Shown: positions 8,215 through 20,176 of the stretch, piece by piece
Position numbering within the stretch: the first letter of the stretch is position 1
Layout of the letters: each line of letters opens with the position of its first letter
Source: Kitagawia praeruptora
Lineage: Eukaryota > Streptophyta > Magnoliopsida > Apiales > Apiaceae
Reading direction: 5' to 3'
Assembly (NCBI GenBank): GCA_037693485.1
Contig: CM075345.1
Coordinates: 83,892,001-83,956,000, forward strand
DNA length: 64,000 nt
The notes under the pieces: model-generated
What the model was told of the DNA's origin: nothing
What the model saw: the letters and a program-made list of their open reading frames with translations, nothing else
Databases searched by the model: none
Program-made: the position numbers and the translations under genes

Positions 8215-9525
8215 AAATGATAGAGTATATTTTTATATATATTTTAGATGATTTTATTCTCATATTTATTGTGTTTTGCATTGATTTGGATTTTTATTTA
8301 ATAGATTTTATTGTTTTATTGTAGGAAATAAAGAATTCATGACTTGGAAGGATTTGGAGCAAAAAGAGCTATTTTGGAGATAAAATAGGAGAAAATTCGT
8401 ATTATTGGGCTATACGGGCTGCCTGCACTGTTTGGGCCATATCTTGAGTTCCAGAAGTCAGAATTTGACGATCTTACTGTCCACGCGAAGCTTGTGGAAT
8501 TATCTTTAAATTCAGAGGTGGTCCAGTAAGCAAAATCCAACTGGAAGAGCCCAGAAACAGAGGAGCAAAATTAGTGACGAATTTTACAAGAAAATCCTAT
8601 TCAATTATGGATATCTTTTTGTAAATTGATTAGGATATTAAAAATACTTTTATTAGGAGATAGATATCAGATTTTATTAAGGGGTTTTATTATAAAAGGA
8701 AGAGAAAACGTGAGATAGATATAGATAGACTTATACAGACGTTTTTACATAAATTAGGGTTTTGGTTTTTTCTCTCTTCATCTCTTCCTTTGTAAGCACT
8801 TGGTTTAATTTGGATCTTTATTGTTCTTCGTTTATACAAAGTTTAAGGTACTCTTTATCTCATCTTGTTTATTAGTACATGTTTATTATGGCTTTCTTGA
8901 TTATTATTATTAGTTTTTATTCTACCATGAGTGAGTAGTTTAATTCTAGGATATTAAGGGGAGCCATGTTTGCACCATGATTTGGGCTTAATTTGATTAG
9001 TAGATTGATGGCTAAAGAGTAATTCTAATTGATATGTTATAATTCTTAATTTGTGTAATTGCGCAATATCATGGATTAATTGATTGCAATAGGAGTAATA
9101 GATCGAGAGATTTTACTACTAGAGGCTTACATACAATTAGCAGAATTGAAGGTGAGTGTGAGAACATCATTAGATATTCTGAGAGTGTTAATGCTTGAGA
9201 AAGATTAACCGTTAATGCTTGAGAAAGATTAACCATTGCTTTAATTACTTAATCCCATTGAAAAGCTATACTTTTGTGATTTGTTTGGTGTAAACATGGT
9301 GAACCTGAATTGCCCTAGATCCTTTAATTAATTGATTTAAAACTTTGTTAAATTTGCATTAGTAGTTAATAAAATTCCCAAATAATCGTTTGTGACTAGA
9401 AACAATTGATAATAGTTGAATTAAAATTGAAACTGTCTCCTTGAGGATTCGACCCGTATTTGCTAGTATCTACTACAATTGATACCGTGCGCTTGCGGTT
9501 AGACATAATTTAACACATCAACAAA
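8215..9525 (+). mobile_element. Solo LTR with 5-bp target duplication
   Basis: TGATAGAG...ACACATCA at 8220-9520 (1301 bp) is flanked by ACAAA at 8215-8219 and 9521-9525. A TATA box (TATAAAAGG) lies at 8691, followed by a CT-rich leader. Near the 3' end is a segment reading GATTCGACCCGT, then GATACCGTGCGCTTGCGG. There is no internal region, so it is a solo LTR left by LTR-LTR recombination. Superfamily is uncertain (Ty3 more likely). Confidence 0.8.
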
Positions 9526-9623
9526 TGTTAGTATTCTCAGCTTCGTTTTCACAGAGAGATATTATCTATAAAATGGTAATGAAAATGTTAACTGCTAAAG
9601 AAGTGAGACTGTACACTTATAGA

Positions 9624-9672
9624 ACATGTGTACAACTCAATTAGCAAAAAAAAAAAAAAACATGTGTACAAC
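9624..9672 (+). mobile_element. Micro-LINE insertion (nine bases plus poly-A)
   Basis: ACATGTGTACAAC at 9624-9636 is repeated at 9660-9672. Between the copies is only TCAATTAGC plus a run of about 14 A. TCAATTAGC is the exact 3' terminus of the LINE-tailed family (compare the E6 end), so this is an extremely 5'-truncated, target-primed insertion. Confidence 0.85.
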
Positions 9673-9954
9673 CTCCTTACTACAAATGGAATTACAAACA
9701 AAATACTCTTTCTAACTTGTCTATCCCTATTTGGTATACGTCAGGGCAACATGTGATTTTACCCTTTTTTAACCTGCTCAGATCCACTACTTTAGCAGTT
9801 TGTCCTTTCTAACATCTCTCTAAGTTTCTTTGTAGACTTTCCATGTACACTTTACAGTACTATGGTCCTGTAAGTGTCATGGTTTATTGTAGATTTCTGA
9901 CTTGTACATCTTCAGTAATTTATCTTCAAGAATCCATTCAAGAAATGACTAAGT

Positions 9955-10345
9955 ACTTGATTCGAGAAATGAATAGTTTGACAACTTTGAGTTATCGAAT
10001 AAACTTTTCTTGACATATCGAATCACTTCTCGAATGAGGCTTTTCTTCAGGAATCCTTGACTTATCGAATAGGGCCTTTTACTTATGGAATCCTTGAGAT
10101 GTCGAATAGTTTCCTGAGTCCTATCGAATGTGACTTTGACTTATTGACGCTTTGAGAACTCGAATGATACTTTGACTTGTTGACTTCCTGAGTTCTCGAA
10201 TAAAGTACTCGACATGTCGACTCCCTTATTTATCGAATAAAGCTTTGACTTGTTGACTCCTTGAGATATCGAACAGTGTCTTTTGACATATCGAATCCTC
10301 GACTTCTCGAATAGACCAAATTACTTCTCGAATTAGTACTTAGGC
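9955..10345. repeat. Degenerate CGAAT subrepeats in copia LTR
   Basis: A series of about 16 words such as TATCGAAT, TTCTCGAAT and TGTCGAAT recurs roughly every 20-30 bp, mixed with CTTTGACTTGTTGACT-type words. It is a diverged tandem array within the Copia-1 LTR. Confidence 0.65.
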
Positions 10346-10645
10346 AGGTTTTTAATCTTCAAATTCCCACTGTGTTTATTTCTATAGTCTTGTTCTCCAA
10401 GCTTGAGGCATGATCTCTGCATCTTCTTTCAAGCATTATTTCATGACTTAATTTATACAATTACACAGCTAGAAATTTGGTGCCTATTACAAGTGCTAAA
10501 TACAAGTAGAAACTCTATAAATAGAGGGTTCCCGAGTTACAATGTGAGCAATGCAAAGCATTACAAATAATTAGACTTGTTATTAGATGTATACATGCAT
10601 GCCTCTGTAACTAAAAAAAATCTTTAATTTAATGATGGTTTAACA

Positions 10646-11774
10646 ATTATTTTACCATTAAAACTATGCATGAACAAAAGAGAAGAAATTGATGATTTTT
10701 TATATTTAAAATTCTATTTGGTTTATGAAATCTACTTATACTTCGTTTTGATTATCAAAATACCCTGATTATTATTTAAAGATAGTTCTACTAACAACCA
10801 AATATAATTTTAATAATAATTGTAAGAAAAATTTTGTCCAAAACTTTGGTAATAGGTAGTCTGGACCTCAGTACGATAAAATAAATAAAAACTGTTAGAT
10901 CTTAAAATGAATAGATAAAACCGTTGGATCTATCATAAAAAAATATGTTTAAATATTAATATGTAAACTAAAAAATTTATTTATATTGAAAAACGAAAAA
11001 ATGATTAACTATGATTAATGTAAAATTTCGTAATTATATTTTCTCTTGAGATTCTGAGAGTTTCCATTTGGATGATAATTATTAAATAATTAGTAAATTA
11101 AAAATGATTTTATGAGTTTCACGTGGGCTGTGAAATCATTCATGTGGGCTGTGAAATCATCCAAATCTGATTTCTAGATCTCAAAATAGAGCCCAAATAG
11201 TTAAGATGAATTTTTTTAATATTAAAAAATGAATAAAATTCAATTCTTATACAACCATTTCTAATTATATCGCTTTTAGATTATCAATTTTTTAAAATTC
11301 AATTCTAAAATAACCTTTTTTAATTATATCATTTTTAAATTATAATTTCCTTTTTAATATGATACAATCTAATGCAACCTTTGTTCATTATATCCTTTTT
11401 CGATTATAATTTTCTTTTAATATGATGCAATCTTGATCGTCTATTTTGAAAAATATTAGAATCGACAGTTGAGACTTTTTTAATTATATCCTTTTTAGAT
11501 TATATTTTTTTTGAAATTCAATTCTAATACAACATTTTTTTATTATATCCTTTTTAGATTATAATTTTATTTTTAATATGATATAATATTGATATTCTAT
11601 TTTTAAAAATATTAAATACAACGTTTGAGATTATTTTGGCGATACACGGACCAAAATTATGGATAATATCTCTTTTACGCTTTTTGTATATAAGGATATA
11701 ATGTTTCTCTCGTGTGTGTTGGCCCAAAATATTCATATGGGAGCCATGCTGGCCCTTTTTACTGACGGGGCACG
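10646..11774. repeat. AT-rich region with degenerate long-period repeats
   Basis: No gene is seen. A GTGGGCTGTGAAATCAT unit is duplicated back to back at about 11123-11160. Between 11260 and 11620 the block [AT]ATTATATCCTTTTTAGATTA recurs five times (near 11266, 11326, 11386, 11480 and 11540), alternating with AAATTCAATTCTAATACAAC-like and AATATGAT-like words, consistent with a decayed higher-order tandem repeat. Confidence 0.5.
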
Positions 11775-11955
11775 TTAAAGCGTGTACCGTGATAGGAGGG
11801 GTAATACGGTACTTCGTGTACCGTGATAGGAGGTGATACGGAACACCATGTGCCGTGAAAGGAGGTGATACGGAACACCATGTACCGAGATAGAGGTGAT
11901 ACGGAACACCATCTACCGTGATAGAGGTGATACGGAACACCATGTACCGTATCCA
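11775..11955. repeat. Tandem repeat, 31-34 bp unit, about five copies
   Basis: The unit is approximately TGTACCGTGATAGGAGGTGA followed by TACGGAACACCA. Copies start near 11779, 11817, 11850, 11882 and 11913 and differ by a few substitutions and a GG deletion (ATAGGAGG against ATAGAGG). A partial last copy (TGTACCGTATCC) follows. Short ORFs through it on both strands are translations of the repeat, not genes. Confidence 0.8.
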
Positions 11956-12950
11956 TCTAATACGGAGGCCAAAACTCCGTATCCCGTCGGTATTTCGGGC
12001 CATTTTTTACAGAATCAGTATTTTGGGCAACTTCATCCCAAAAATCAGTATTTTGGTAATTCTCTCTCGTTTTGTTTCTTTGAACATTAATTAAACTCAA
12101 GTTTCTTATTTTTAATTATTAGAAAATATGTCAAAAACGTTATATTAAATTGCATTTTCTATAAGTTCCTGATAAACTTGCGTTTTGGTTAACTTTTTTT
12201 GATTTTTTTTATGAAAACGTTACATGATCATGCGTTTCTTAAATGCATATTTTTTTAGTTGTGTTTGTAATGATATTTGGGACCAAATTTCCAATTTGTT
12301 ACATTTGAGGTCATATTTCTTAAAATTGTGATTATAAGGGCAACATTCGATTGGATTGGATTGAAATTTCGTATTAACGATTTTTAAAAGAAAAACCCAT
12401 TTTTGGGATGATTTCCAGTAAAGGAAAAAACCAATTAGCGTTTGATATGTACTTCCCATTTTTCCTAAATAAAACTTGAAAGTACGAGGACAGGGGCTTA
12501 ATTGTGCACTTGTATTTTGAAAGAGAAAATTTTAATACTCTTTTGTTTGTTTTCACCTTCTTTTCGCTTTCTTAAAATTTGGGAATACAACCATATAAAT
12601 CTTGTCGTTCATGTACATGTAATATTGTGAATTTTGGCCTTAGATTAAAACTTTAAGAGTGGATTTAGAAAACAAGATTTGAAAATATTAACATATTTTA
12701 TAAACTATAGATGGTGTCTAATTCAAATTTATTAAATTATATACTGTTAACGAAGGAATTTGGTGATAACAAATTCGAGGAGGGTTTCTAAAATTGTGGT
12801 GGTGGTTGACGATGGGGAACGGCGTAGGATGTTAAGGGTTAGGGTTTGTGATTTGGGGATGGCTGAAATTGTATGTGTGATGTAATTGCAATTAAGATCG
12901 AATATCGAATTTTCTCTTTTTCGCAGGGTTTGCATCGTGCCATACAATGT
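11956..12950. other. No gene seen
   Basis: AT-rich sequence without long ORFs, tails or repeats that I can support. TATTTTGG-type words repeat at 12015-12060. A G-rich patch (GTGGTGGTGG) lies near 12800. Confidence 0.4.
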
Positions 12951-14186
12951 GCCTACGTTCCATATTTATAGGGATCAAGCCTGACGTAGTTCTTGGGGAG
13001 CAAGTAGCCAAAATGGGCTAGGTTTCCTTGTTCAAAAATCCTATAGGACCGGGGCCACCGCCTTTGGCAGAATCGTCATCGGCCTTGAAACCCAACTATT
13101 TTCTCGAAGCATGGAGGTTAAGACATTGACCCGAGATTATCGGGGTCAACGCCTACTTTGAACCACAGAGAAAGAATAACTAGTCATAGGGCTGGCCATG
13201 AGATTGCCTAGGGGAGACAGCCTTCGACCTCCCTAGCAGGACGAGACCTGCTAGTTTGGATGAGGCCTAGTCCTCGTCCGTAGTTGAGATATTAAATGAC
13301 TGCAATTGATCCATAGCTGCTTCCAATATCCTTCATATTGTTGCCTTTTTGGGAAATTCCCCATCTAGGGTTGCACGGGGTGAGGTTCTGTTCGAGGGCG
13401 AGATCCTTAGATCAATGGGCGAGATCCCAATGTTTGTATCCGTCCTTCCTCTTTTGATCCATGAGTCAGGTTGCCTTTCCTGGGCATGTTAGAGGGCGAC
13501 ACCTCCGTAAAGGGAGAGGCTACATTTGGGCATAACAACTACCTCCCAGTTTCTTGCAATAATTATTTATAAAGGAAACTAACTTTCCAAAAATCATTCC
13601 AGAGGGTAGTGGAGCTCTCAATTATTTTATAGATTTAAAGAATAAATCTTCGTTTCCAATCTCTTGTAGAAAATAAAAAGAATTGTTACTAACCGTTTCT
13701 GTCAAACTATCACGCCTCGTTTTCTGTTCCAAGGACCCAATCAAAACTTTCCACGTGTCCTCTGTTAGGTGTCATCCAACTCCCCTTCCAACCACTATAA
13801 AAGCCTCAACATTTTTCATCATTTTCATCATACTTTTATAAATTCTCTCGAAGTGCTGTTGGATTCTCTCTACCTAACGAGCGAGATTTCCTTTATTATA
13901 GGCGAGGTCTTCATTCTCTCAGGCGATCTACTCTATCTTCAAGGCAATTCTTCCTTTCAGAAGGTAATAACCTTTTCCTTTTCCTGCCTTTATAATTAAT
14001 CTTCCTGAATCTTATTATTAAATTATAATGCCAATAATCTATAGGATAGATTACGATGCCCTTACACGCTAGTAATTTAGGTCCGTTTTCAATTCAGAGG
14101 GCGAGGACTCTTCTTTTGACATCTTACTTCCCCTTTTGTATTCTTATCTTAGCACACTTTAACGCCGTCCTCGCCCTCTCTTGCAG
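12951..14186 (+). promoter_or_regulatory. Promoter and spliced-leader-like region (LTR or gene 5' end)
   Basis: This less AT-rich segment contains a G-box (CCACGTGT, about 13751) and a TATA box (TATAAAAG, 13797-13804) upstream of a CT-rich leader. A candidate 5' UTR intron follows: donor AAG|GTAATA near 13961 and acceptor CTCTCTTGCAG ending at 14186, directly before an ATG. GGGCGAG and CGCCCT words recur throughout. It may be the 5' LTR and leader of a Ty3-type element or the 5' end of a host gene; no primer-binding site was found. Confidence 0.35.
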
Positions 14187-14590
14187 ATGTCAAGAGAGAA
14201 CTCGCCCTCTAACGGTAGGACAACATCGCCTACATCGTTGAATTCTCCCCTAGGGAAACTACTAAAAAATACTTAAACTCTGCATGGTTAAGAGCGCATA
14301 AAGGATCCATCAATTCCTTTAAACTTTCTTCCAACTCAGATAATATTATGGTCCTGTCCGATGCTATTCAAATGAGCGACGTCGAGGATCATGCTAGTAC
14401 ATATCTCGCCCAAGATCTTGGTGATAATGGCGAAGGCGAAGAAGACCTTCATGATCTATTTGTTGAACTCGACCTTGAAGTTCCTGGCTCATACAAATTG
14501 GGGAAAGGGGGAGGCAAATATATTCGGAAGTATGCCAAAGTTCTAAGAGATTACCCCAGTTTGTCTAGTTCTGATAATGGAAGTGAGGAA
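14187..14590 (+). pseudogene. Start of a broken ORF, interrupted by Ty3-A
   Basis: The ATG at 14187, right after a splice-acceptor-like CTCTCTTGCAG, opens MSRENSPSNGRTTSPTSLNS and stops after 29 codons. A one-base shift in an A run near 14267 restores a frame reading YLNSAWLRAHKGSINSF, then an acidic stretch (SDVEDHASTYLAQDLGDNGE), then KYIRKYAKVLRDYPSLSSS. At 14591 the Ty3-A LTR interrupts it. The family is not recognised; a gag-like or transposon-associated protein is possible. The remainder is not in the window. Confidence 0.4.
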
Positions 14591-15373
14591 TGTAATGCCC
14601 TGACTTCCCAATATTGCCAATATACTTTTTATAATAAAATAGACTTTAATATAGGGGAATTTTAGAAAATTTCGGCATGAAGTATTCGTAAATCGGACTA
14701 TCCACCTGTAATTCAACCCAACCAAATTCCAATTTAACAAATACAATTAAAACTTAATACACCAACGATTCCTCACCGAGGATCGATTTCAGGTTATGTT
14801 ATGAAAGAAGAATCTAACTAATACAAATTATTACAACTTCTATCTCATCTCTAAAAACAAATCACTATACCGTCTAATCTGTAGCTTAATCCAAAACTGT
14901 GCTTGCCCGCGTTAGCTCTGAAATCTATTCCGAATAGGGTCCTCCTCGCTCTCATTCGTATTTGAAAATATAATTAGATCATCCTTAAACCTAACTGCAA
15001 AGGGTTAGGTAAAACAAAACAAGAGTGAGCCAAAGAGCGCTCAGCAAGTATATAATATAGTGAACAACAATTTGTGAATATTTCATTGATGAACAATATC
15101 AATGATCAAACTAACTCAAGGGAATAAATCAATACTCTTCATAAAATAAAACTTTCCTTTTTCTTTAAACCATAACTCTTTATCAAAACATTTCTTTCCT
15201 TTGAACCATTCTATCATCAAAACATACTTTTCATAAAACTTTTTTTTAAAACATTTAAGTTGATTTTTATTATTCTCCTGATTACGGAAAATACGGGTGA
15301 TCATCCACGTAAAGTCCTCATTCCTTTGAAATTGAGTTCCCAATTAGGCAACACATTGGCCTTTAATGCTAGA

Positions 15374-15437
15374 CTAGGGGAACCACCCTAGCCTCTTACG
15401 CTAAATAAAAGTGCTAGACTAGGGGAACCACCCCTAG
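15374..15437. repeat. Twin CTAGGGG/CCCCTAG hairpins in LTR
   Basis: Two tandem units of about 45 bp each contain CTAGGGG-AACCA-CCCCTAG. The copy at 15419-15437 is a perfect 7-bp stem; the one at 15374-15391 lacks one C. Both LTRs of Ty3-A carry the pair. Confidence 0.75.
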
Positions 15438-18265
15438 CATCTTACGCTTTCCAATTTATAACCGTTTATTAATAATTTAAAACATTTCATTTTTTTAAGT
15501 CCTTTATACTCATTGATAACAGATCAGCCCAGTATAAGGAATTTCAAAAACACCTTTAATTAATTAATTAATCCATTTTCAATTATAAGAGACTGAGGTT
15601 CAAGGAAGCAATTGATATGCAAAATCATGAACAACAGCAAGAAGGCTAAGATTCAGGGGAAGCATGTAATATAAGGATTCATAAACGACAAAGCAATAAG
15701 ATTAAACTAAGCAGGGTATGGTACATCAAAATAGAATCATATATCCACAAGGAAACATTAATCAATTAAGGAACATAGCAACTATTCAGGTTTTATGATT
15801 GAACAACAATTTATAAGGAAATCATACAATAGAGGAAATCTGAAATTCAACCGTAATTGGAGTAACTGCACAAGGTATGACCATTCATTTAAAAGGTTAC
15901 CAGTTGATAAAATTTTCATGGCAAAAATTCGGGCTTGCATAAAAGATTTGAATAATTTTAAACGAAGATTTAAGAAATTCTCAGTTACTCAAATCTCACT
16001 CTTGTCGGCTAAGCACTCATAGGCTTTAGCTACCAAAACCGGCATGACAATAATGAGTTTGAATAAATAAGAAGATCTCAATTCATTCTCGATTTAAATC
16101 GTCACTGAGCAACACATGCTTCAACGACAATCTAAACCTCGAATTAGATTACAAAAATTTGAAGAAAACTTTCTTTAAAGAATATTAATAAAGACGAGGA
16201 ATATTGATATAAAATAATTTTAGAAGGATCAATACCTGAACAATAGGTGAGGAAAATAAACAATACTAGAATAATTTGAGAATGTATGATTATAAATTAA
16301 CAGAAGAAGAATGTCACTGGAAATAAAAATAAAGAGTAAACGCACTAGCAAAATGATTTGAAAGGACATCGTACAATTAACAGAACAGGTTCACATTATT
16401 TAGAATATATATGAAGGGTATAATTGATTGCAAGAAGGGATTTCGAAAGAACAATAAATAATACAAAAGGTTTCACATCACTTTAACAATAAGTGAGGGA
16501 TAGTATACTTTCCTCAACACACAGGGTTTCTATTTCCAATACTTTAACTCCTTATCACTTTACATCCGTTTCTACTTGACCTTTCTTCGATCACACATCC
16601 ATTTTCCCTTTATCACTTGTTAATCCCGATAATTTTTTCCTTCCTCTACATTCCATTTCCACATGCTCTAGCTCTTAGCTAGCCTCCTATGCGTACCTAT
16701 ATGCAGGTAAAGTACTACTTCAATACGCGCATAACCTTAACCGTCTAATTCTATTCTAGCCAAACGCATCCTATACGCTTTACCACTTAGCACAAATAAC
16801 ATGAAATAATCATATCCTCAAAATAGTAGTATATAACCACATAAACACTTAGCACATATTATCAGCTTACACTTGTATCTTTTAGCACATATATCATATC
16901 GAAGTACAAATAGTTCTTATCAAATTACTACAATAATTACAAAATAATTCTAACAACAATTGGACAACACCTCCTTCATAATATGACTTTACCTGTCGGA
17001 CTACAACCAACCCAAACAAACAATTAAGCAATCCTTTGCATCAACATAATTTATATTCATCATAACTATACCTATGTACCTCATTTGTACACCTCTGACA
17101 GTCCATAAATTTAACACATATTATTCATATATAACAAACCATTCGATCAAAATGTACATATAGACTATCTTACACTTATAATCAAATTAATATTCTTAGT
17201 TATAATTTAATAATTATAATTTATAGAAAATTTTAATAAAATTTCGGCATGAACCCTCTATAAATATGACTAGCCAAAAATTATCACAACAATTAAAACT
17301 CCAGCAAAAGTTTACTGCAATAACTAAAACATTCACAAGAACAAACTTCACTTGCTAACTCAGAATCTACAGAAAAACTTAGTAACTAACGAATCAAAAT
17401 CGATAAACGAACTCAGGCCTCTATTCTGCTTATAGATTAACAATGACAATAATACAAATGAGTTAACTCGGAAACCAAAACTCAGCTCTAGAACAAAGAA
17501 ACAGGACTCAGCAGCTCTCACAAAACATCAGACAAAAACCAGATAACCAGAAATAAATACAAGCGAACTAACAACAACAACAACAAAACCACTCAATTAA
17601 AAGACACTCGATAACAGCAGCTCAAAACCATTGAACAAACTCAGACAAAACCAGCACAGAAACTCGGCACATCAAAGCACTAACTCAGAATCGACCTACC
17701 CTAGGAAACAAAAGAGGTTATTCGTACCAGCCACACAAGAAACTCACACATAGGGTACAAACCTCACTACACACACACGCTCACTGTTTACACACACACT
17801 ACCTTGAACACATAGAAGCACACACACTCTATTAATACTTACCCACAGCTCTCAGCAACACTAATTAAAGCTGAACGCCAAAAACAAGACAGCGTATACA
17901 TACACACTTGGTATACACATACAGTAGGAATCATAGAGGCCACAACACCCAACTCATCCCCATACGCACACAGCTGAATTTGCATAACCACTAGCATCAA
18001 TTCCCTGAACCAACACAACTGAAACCCCCAAATCTTTGACACCATTACTCGACCCAAACACACACACAGACATTGCAGGTTACATATGCACACACGACTC
18101 ACACACTATATATACACACGCACGTAGTGACACAGCCACAACAACTCAGTGACGCAACCATACCTGAACCCCCAAATGTTGACCGACAATTTTGACTATA
18201 TTTTTGACCCGTATGAGAATTCTCTCTAACCTCTCTCTAAAAACCCTAAATTTCTTCTAGCTGCC

Positions 18266-19971
18266 ATGTTTTTTCAGCCCAATCTACACCTTAAATCCAT
18301 TAGATCTAAATATCTCCTTCTTAAATCCATCTCCCCCTTACTTATCTCCCACCTTTACCACGAATTTTCTTTGTTGCTTAAGGTTCCTCTCCGATTGTTA
18401 ATTGAAGAGGAATTCTTCAAACTCAGTCATGGTTTTGTCACGAAGATTTTTCTGTTGAGCCTACTATTTCTAGTGGGTTTTTTGCTGAGCTATGGGTCTT
18501 TACTAAAGAGTCCCTTATCCAGTTGAATGATGTGGTCCCCCGTGTGGATTATTCGAAGGATACAAAGGTTCTTGGTACTAGAAGTATTTCTGAGTCCCTT
18601 ACTGAGTGTCTTTTGATGGGTTGTGTTGTCGTCCTGTTCGATGGCAAGATTCAAAAGTTATGGTTATTGACGGAGTCCTGGTTTAAGGGATTTTGTATAT
18701 TTCTAATGATATTGTTTTATCAATATAGAAGGGTTGAACCTTGTTTCTCAATGAGGAAGATGAACCTGAGTTCTATCTTGAAGGGACAACCGGATGCTTG
18801 TGATCTGGGTGATGGTTTGTCTAGCTGTTTTAATTAGTTGCAAGACGGTTTTCAACAAAATAGATCTACCTCGATGGTGGTTATTGCCTTTGATAAGGCT
18901 GGTATTCAATATATTCGCTATGGTGGTTATGTTGTTGTGCTCACTACAGTGCCGGTGAAGGGGCTGGGAGTTGCTGAGGCTTTAGAGGGGTTTGTTGAAG
19001 CCTTTCATCTATTTGACAAAATGCCTTACCGGTTTTCTGAAAGATTGGCCGAGCTGTTAAAGGGCTTGGTGTCCTTATTTTGCAATTTGGATATTAGCAG
19101 GTTGAGGGATGTCAATGATTACCACTTCAACGTTCCTGTAAGTGGTATGAAGGTTGCTTTCACAAGAGGAGTTAATGCTGATTTTGTCGACAGTCATCAG
19201 ATGATTGATGAAATGGTTCACAACAAAATTGATTTTTATGTCAAGTATGCTTCGCTCCGTCTCATTTATGGCGGAAGAGATCTTTATGTGTTTTGGGAAG
19301 TTAGTTCGTATGTGAGAGATGGATTATATCTGTCCATAAGCGAACGGGGACGTCTCGATCGGTTTGATGGAAGTCTTTCATTATCAAATGATTTCTCAAG
19401 TGTCTTAGCTATGAAAGTTATTGGGTATATGGTTGACTGCACAAGAATTTGGTCAGATGTGGGGGATTCATGTATGACTATAAGCAGGGATGTGTTTGAC
19501 TATAGATGCAGCTCATGCTATTTTTTTACAGTTGAGCATCACAATGGGGGGTATGTCATATATCTATTGCGATGTTGGATTAATTGGTTTGGGTACAAAT
19601 GTGATTATGTATGGTCTCTTATTGATAATTGTGAAGTTCGAAGAAGTGAGAAGGCGCACAATGCGCATCAGAGAAACGGAAATGGAGGTTGTACTCCATT
19701 CTTTCCTATACTGGGCTCTCCTAAGCTGGATGGTGGGCAGACCGATTCTCATTATGTTGCTCGAAAGAGGTACAATGTGGAGGTGTGTGGTATGTCCACC
19801 ATTGTGGTTTGCACATGCAAAGGAGCAGGAATGCGAAGCTGGTGTGTGTCAACGAAGAGGCAGGACAGTTTTCTTGCTAAATTTTGGGATAAGGTGGAGT
19901 TGAAGATGATGCCGTGCAGCTGGTTGGCTAAGGTCAGACGACCTGTGAAGATGTCTTGGCGAAGACATTAG
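18266..19971 (+). pseudogene. E4 ORF, unknown protein (frameshift and one stop)
   Basis: The ATG at 18266 (MFFQPNLHLKSIRSKYLLL) follows the leader; the same start context and similar first residues are seen in E7 (MNNQPNLHPKSIRSIYFLP). The frame shifts near 18524, passes one in-frame TAG (18835-18837), then stays open for 377 codons (18841-19971) to a basic end (VRRPVKMSWRRH) just before the tail. The protein is rich in Val, Tyr, Cys and Asp with hydrophobic strands. No RT, endonuclease, protease or zinc-knuckle motif was found. Same kind of unassigned protein as in E1, E6 and E7. Confidence 0.45.
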
Positions 19972-19980
19972 CTTTCCTTA

Positions 19981-20176
19981 AAACTAGTTTTGTCTAGTTT
20001 CTTAGTAGTGTCATGTTGATCCAGTTAATGTGGATTTTTTTGTTGGTTTTTTCGAAGTCTAGTTTATCTAGAGTTTCTTGCTGTTCCATTTGACTAGTGT
20101 TTATATATCGCGGGGTATGCCCCTAGATTTGTAATCGCTTTTCTTTGGTATAAAATTTTAATTAGCAAAAAAAAAA
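19981..20176 (+). other. E4 structured 3' tail
   Basis: A perfect AAACTAG/CTAGTTT hairpin with loop TTTTGT lies at 19981-20000, nine bases after the ORF stop. A second 5-bp hairpin (TCTAG-TTTAT-CTAGA) is near 20058-20073. The terminal GGGG-TATG-CCCC hairpin is at 20113-20124, followed by the family end and poly-A. Confidence 0.75.

Larger units (their letters stand above)
7986..10645 (-). mobile_element. Copia-1 5' LTR, carrying later insertions
   Basis: The LTR end (TGTTGAGTATGG on the plus strand, 7986) abuts the primer site. The outer end is placed at TTTAACA (10645), giving TG...CA termini and about 1.3 kb after removing a 1.3-kb solo LTR and a micro-LINE. A near-palindromic TATA segment (CTCTATAAATAGAG) is at about 10513-10526. 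The stretch 9955-10345 is made of TATCGAAT/TTCTCGAAT subrepeats. The outer boundary is inferred because no partner LTR is in view. Confidence 0.55.

Noticed and set aside
9481..9520. Assigning the 8220-9520 solo LTR to a specific clade
   Set aside because: The 3' wording is suggestive but there is no internal region to support it.
11775..11955. Possible CRISPR-like repeat/spacer array
   Set aside because: Units are directly abutting with no unique spacers, in a plant nuclear context.
11554..12090. ORFs rich in YHGTWCSVSP-type repeats
   Set aside because: These are frames through the 31-34 bp tandem repeat.
15116..16022. ORFs of 75 codons repeated at 51930-52834
   Set aside because: They recur because both are in Ty3-A LTRs; substitutions do not favour synonymous sites and no domain is visible.
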